A stretch of DNA of 7,378 bases from an uncultured Burkholderiales bacterium (GTDB taxonomy: Bacteria > Pseudomonadota > Gammaproteobacteria > Burkholderiales > Burkholderiaceae_C), in contig CALCBL010000473.1 of NCBI GenBank assembly GCA_937897495.1, forward strand, positions 1-7,378, read 5' to 3'. Below the pieces are notes generated by a model that made no database searches, was not told where the DNA came from, and saw only the letters and a list, made by a program, of their open reading frames with translations. Shown one piece after another: positions 6,082 through 7,378 of the stretch (the first letter of the stretch is position 1; each line of letters opens with the position of its first letter). The translations under genes were made by a program, and so were the position numbers.

Positions 6082-6687
6082 ATGACTTTTTCTATTCACC
6101 CAGAGCAACTCCAGCAAAACCTCATACAAGTTTTGGGTGCGCAAGTTTCTGAAGTTTCAGTGGCTTTGAACGAGGTCACTGTCAAAGTGCCTTCCATCCA
6201 TTACTTGAGCGTTATGCAAACATTGCGTGATTCGCCCGTTTGCAGTTTCGAGCAACTCATCGATCTGTGTGGCATGGACTACTCTACCTATGCTGATGTC
6301 GGCACTGAAGGCCCCCGTTTTGGGGTTGTCGTTCACTTGTTGTCAGTCAGCCTGAATCAGCGAGTCCGTGTCATGGTGCTTTGCCCCCATGATGACTTGC
6401 CATTGGTTGACTCGGTCAATGCCTTGTGGAATTCAGCCAACTGGTACGAGCGTGAAGCCTTTGACCTGTATGGCATTGTGTTTGAGGGTCACCAAGATTT
6501 GCGCCGAATTCTCACCGACTACGGTTTCATTGGTCATCCTTTCAGAAAAGATTTCCCTGTCTCGGGCCATGTCGAAATGCGTTATGACGCTGAACGAGCT
6601 CGCGTCATTTACGAGCCTGTCTCTATTGAGCCCCGAGAAATCACGCCCCGGATCATCCGCGAAGAAAAATACGGAGGTCTGCACTAA
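6082..6687 (+). CDS. nuoC: NADH-quinone oxidoreductase (complex I) subunit C
   Basis: NuoC (30-kDa subunit homologue) is a hydrophilic peripheral-arm protein that supports NuoD and NuoB at the base of the electron-transfer arm; it binds no cofactor. The product is 201 aa, the normal size for a free-standing NuoC. The family signature starts at W121 ([12 protein letters not shown], 121-132) and runs on through [11 protein letters not shown] (139-149) and GHPFRKDFP (151-159). The C-terminal [10 protein letters not shown] (183-192) and the final KYGGLH are typical of the group. nuoC is separate from nuoD here, unlike the fused nuoCD gene of E. coli. The ribosome-binding site is weak (GAAAG in the 10-nt gap after nuoB), so translational coupling to nuoB is likely. 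Confidence 0.97.
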   Translation: MTFSIHPEQLQQNLIQVLGAQVSEVSVALNEVTVKVPSIHYLSVMQTLRDSPVCSFEQLIDLCGMDYSTYADVGTEGPRFGVVVHLLSVSLNQRVRVMVLCPHDDLPLVDSVNALWNSANWYEREAFDLYGIVFEGHQDLRRILTDYGFIGHPFRKDFPVSGHVEMRYDAERARVIYEPVSIEPREITPRIIREEKYGGLH

Positions 6688-6713
6688 GCGCTGAAGCGTT
6701 CGTGTCTATCAAC

Positions 6714-7378
6714 ATGGCAGAAATTAAAAACTACACACTGAACTTTGGTCCGCAGCACCCTGCGGCTCATGGTGTTCTGCGATTGGTGCTAGAGCTTGAT
6801 GGTGAAGTTGTGCAACGCGCAGACCCTCACATTGGCCTCTTGCACCGCGCTACTGAAAAGTTGGCTGAAACCAAAACTTATATTCAATCCTTGCCCTACA
6901 TGGACCGCTTAGACTACGTGTCCATGATGTGCAACGAGCATGCCTACTGCTTGGCCATTGAAAAGTTGCTCGGGCTCGAGGTGCCAAAGCGTGCTCAGTA
7001 CATCCGCGTCATGTTCTCCGAAATTACACGACTGCTCAATCACCTCATGTGGTTGGGCTCTCACGCCAACGACTGTGGCAGCTCGACTGTCTTAGTCTAT
7101 GCATTCCGTGAACGCGAAGACTTGTTTGACATGTACGAGGCTGTTTCGGGTGCTCGAATGCACGCAGCTTATTTCCGCCCTGGCGGTGTCTACCGCGACT
7201 TGCCAGAAACCATGGCGCAGTACCAAGTCAATAAAATTCGCAATACCAAAGCCATTGCAGAAATGAACGTCAATCGGCAGGGCTCTTTGCTTGACTTCAT
7301 TGAAGACTTTACAAATCGCTTCCCACATTGCATCGATGAGTACGAAACCTTGCTCACCAACAACCGCATTTGGAAGCA
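6714..7378 (+). CDS. nuoD: NADH-quinone oxidoreductase (complex I) subunit D, 5' part only
   Basis: NuoD (49-kDa subunit homologue) forms most of the quinone-binding pocket next to cluster N2. The first 221 codons are present of a protein usually near 417 aa; the frame is open to the window end. GPQHPAAHG (12-20) holds H19. Y68 in DRLDYVSMM and D120 in HANDCGSS stand at exactly the spacing of bovine His59, Tyr108 and Asp160, the quinone-headgroup ligands and their partner. [12 protein letters not shown] (147-158) and [13 protein letters not shown] (187-199) are further family segments. The ATG at 6714 gives the standard [16 protein letters not shown] start. An in-frame GTG at 6702 would add four residues and is nearer to GAAG (6693-6696); by homology ATG is preferred. 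It lies 26 nt after nuoC; the remaining nuo genes should follow outside the window. Confidence 0.97.
   Translation, partial: MAEIKNYTLNFGPQHPAAHGVLRLVLELDGEVVQRADPHIGLLHRATEKLAETKTYIQSLPYMDRLDYVSMMCNEHAYCLAIEKLLGLEVPKRAQYIRVMFSEITRLLNHLMWLGSHANDCGSSTVLVYAFREREDLFDMYEAVSGARMHAAYFRPGGVYRDLPETMAQYQVNKIRNTKAIAEMNVNRQGSLLDFIEDFTNRFPHCIDEYETLLTNNRIWK

Noticed and set aside
1..7378. Search for a mobile element, CRISPR array, toxin-antitoxin pair, defence gene or other accessory island
   Set aside because: All coding space is filled by conserved core genes in a known order. There are no spaced repeats, transposase frames, target duplications or att-like duplications of the tRNA-Leu 3' end inside the window.

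Overview
The window is a housekeeping stretch of a betaproteobacterial chromosome. It most likely comes from Burkholderiales, family Comamonadaceae. The reasons are a Bug-family (TctC-like) periplasmic binding protein, the rpsO-pnp-tpiA-secG-tRNA-Leu-nuo gene order, separate nuoC and nuoD genes, and the protein sequences themselves. The base composition looks moderate rather than very GC-rich, which would fit a freshwater, Limnohabitans-like member of the family. The genus is a guess.

Minus strand, 1-805: the 5' part of a Bug-family solute-binding protein gene (cut by the window edge, GTG start at 280), and upstream of it hslR, encoding the S4-domain heat-shock protein Hsp15 (386-805). A 105-nt gap with a nested inverted repeat separates them. 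hslR diverges from rpsO across a 254-nt intergenic region that contains a good -10 box and small leader hairpins on the rpsO side.

Plus strand, 1060-4879: rpsO (ribosomal protein S15), a hairpin terminator or attenuator, a 26-position near-perfect hairpin and a second shorter hairpin in front of pnp (polynucleotide phosphorylase), then tpiA (triosephosphate isomerase) and secG (translocon subunit). The rpsO-terminator-long hairpin-pnp layout matches what is known from E. coli, where RNase III cuts the pnp leader and PNPase then represses its own synthesis.

Plus strand, 4880-7378: a 148-nt spacer rich in inverted repeats, tRNA-Leu with anticodon GAG, a 13-bp hairpin, then nuoA, nuoB, nuoC and the first 221 codons of nuoD, which begin the operon for respiratory complex I. 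Key residues are intact in every gene: the cluster N2 cysteines of NuoB, the quinone-site His/Tyr/Asp of NuoD, the catalytic residues of TpiA, and the PNPase aspartates and KH and S1 domains.

I saw no mobile element, CRISPR array, pseudogene or unknown protein-coding gene. No intergenic stretch exceeds 300 bases. The second-look items are all non-coding: RNA hairpins and dyads around pnp, rpsO, hslR, the Bug gene and tRNA-Leu. I do not think the window holds a new multi-gene system.
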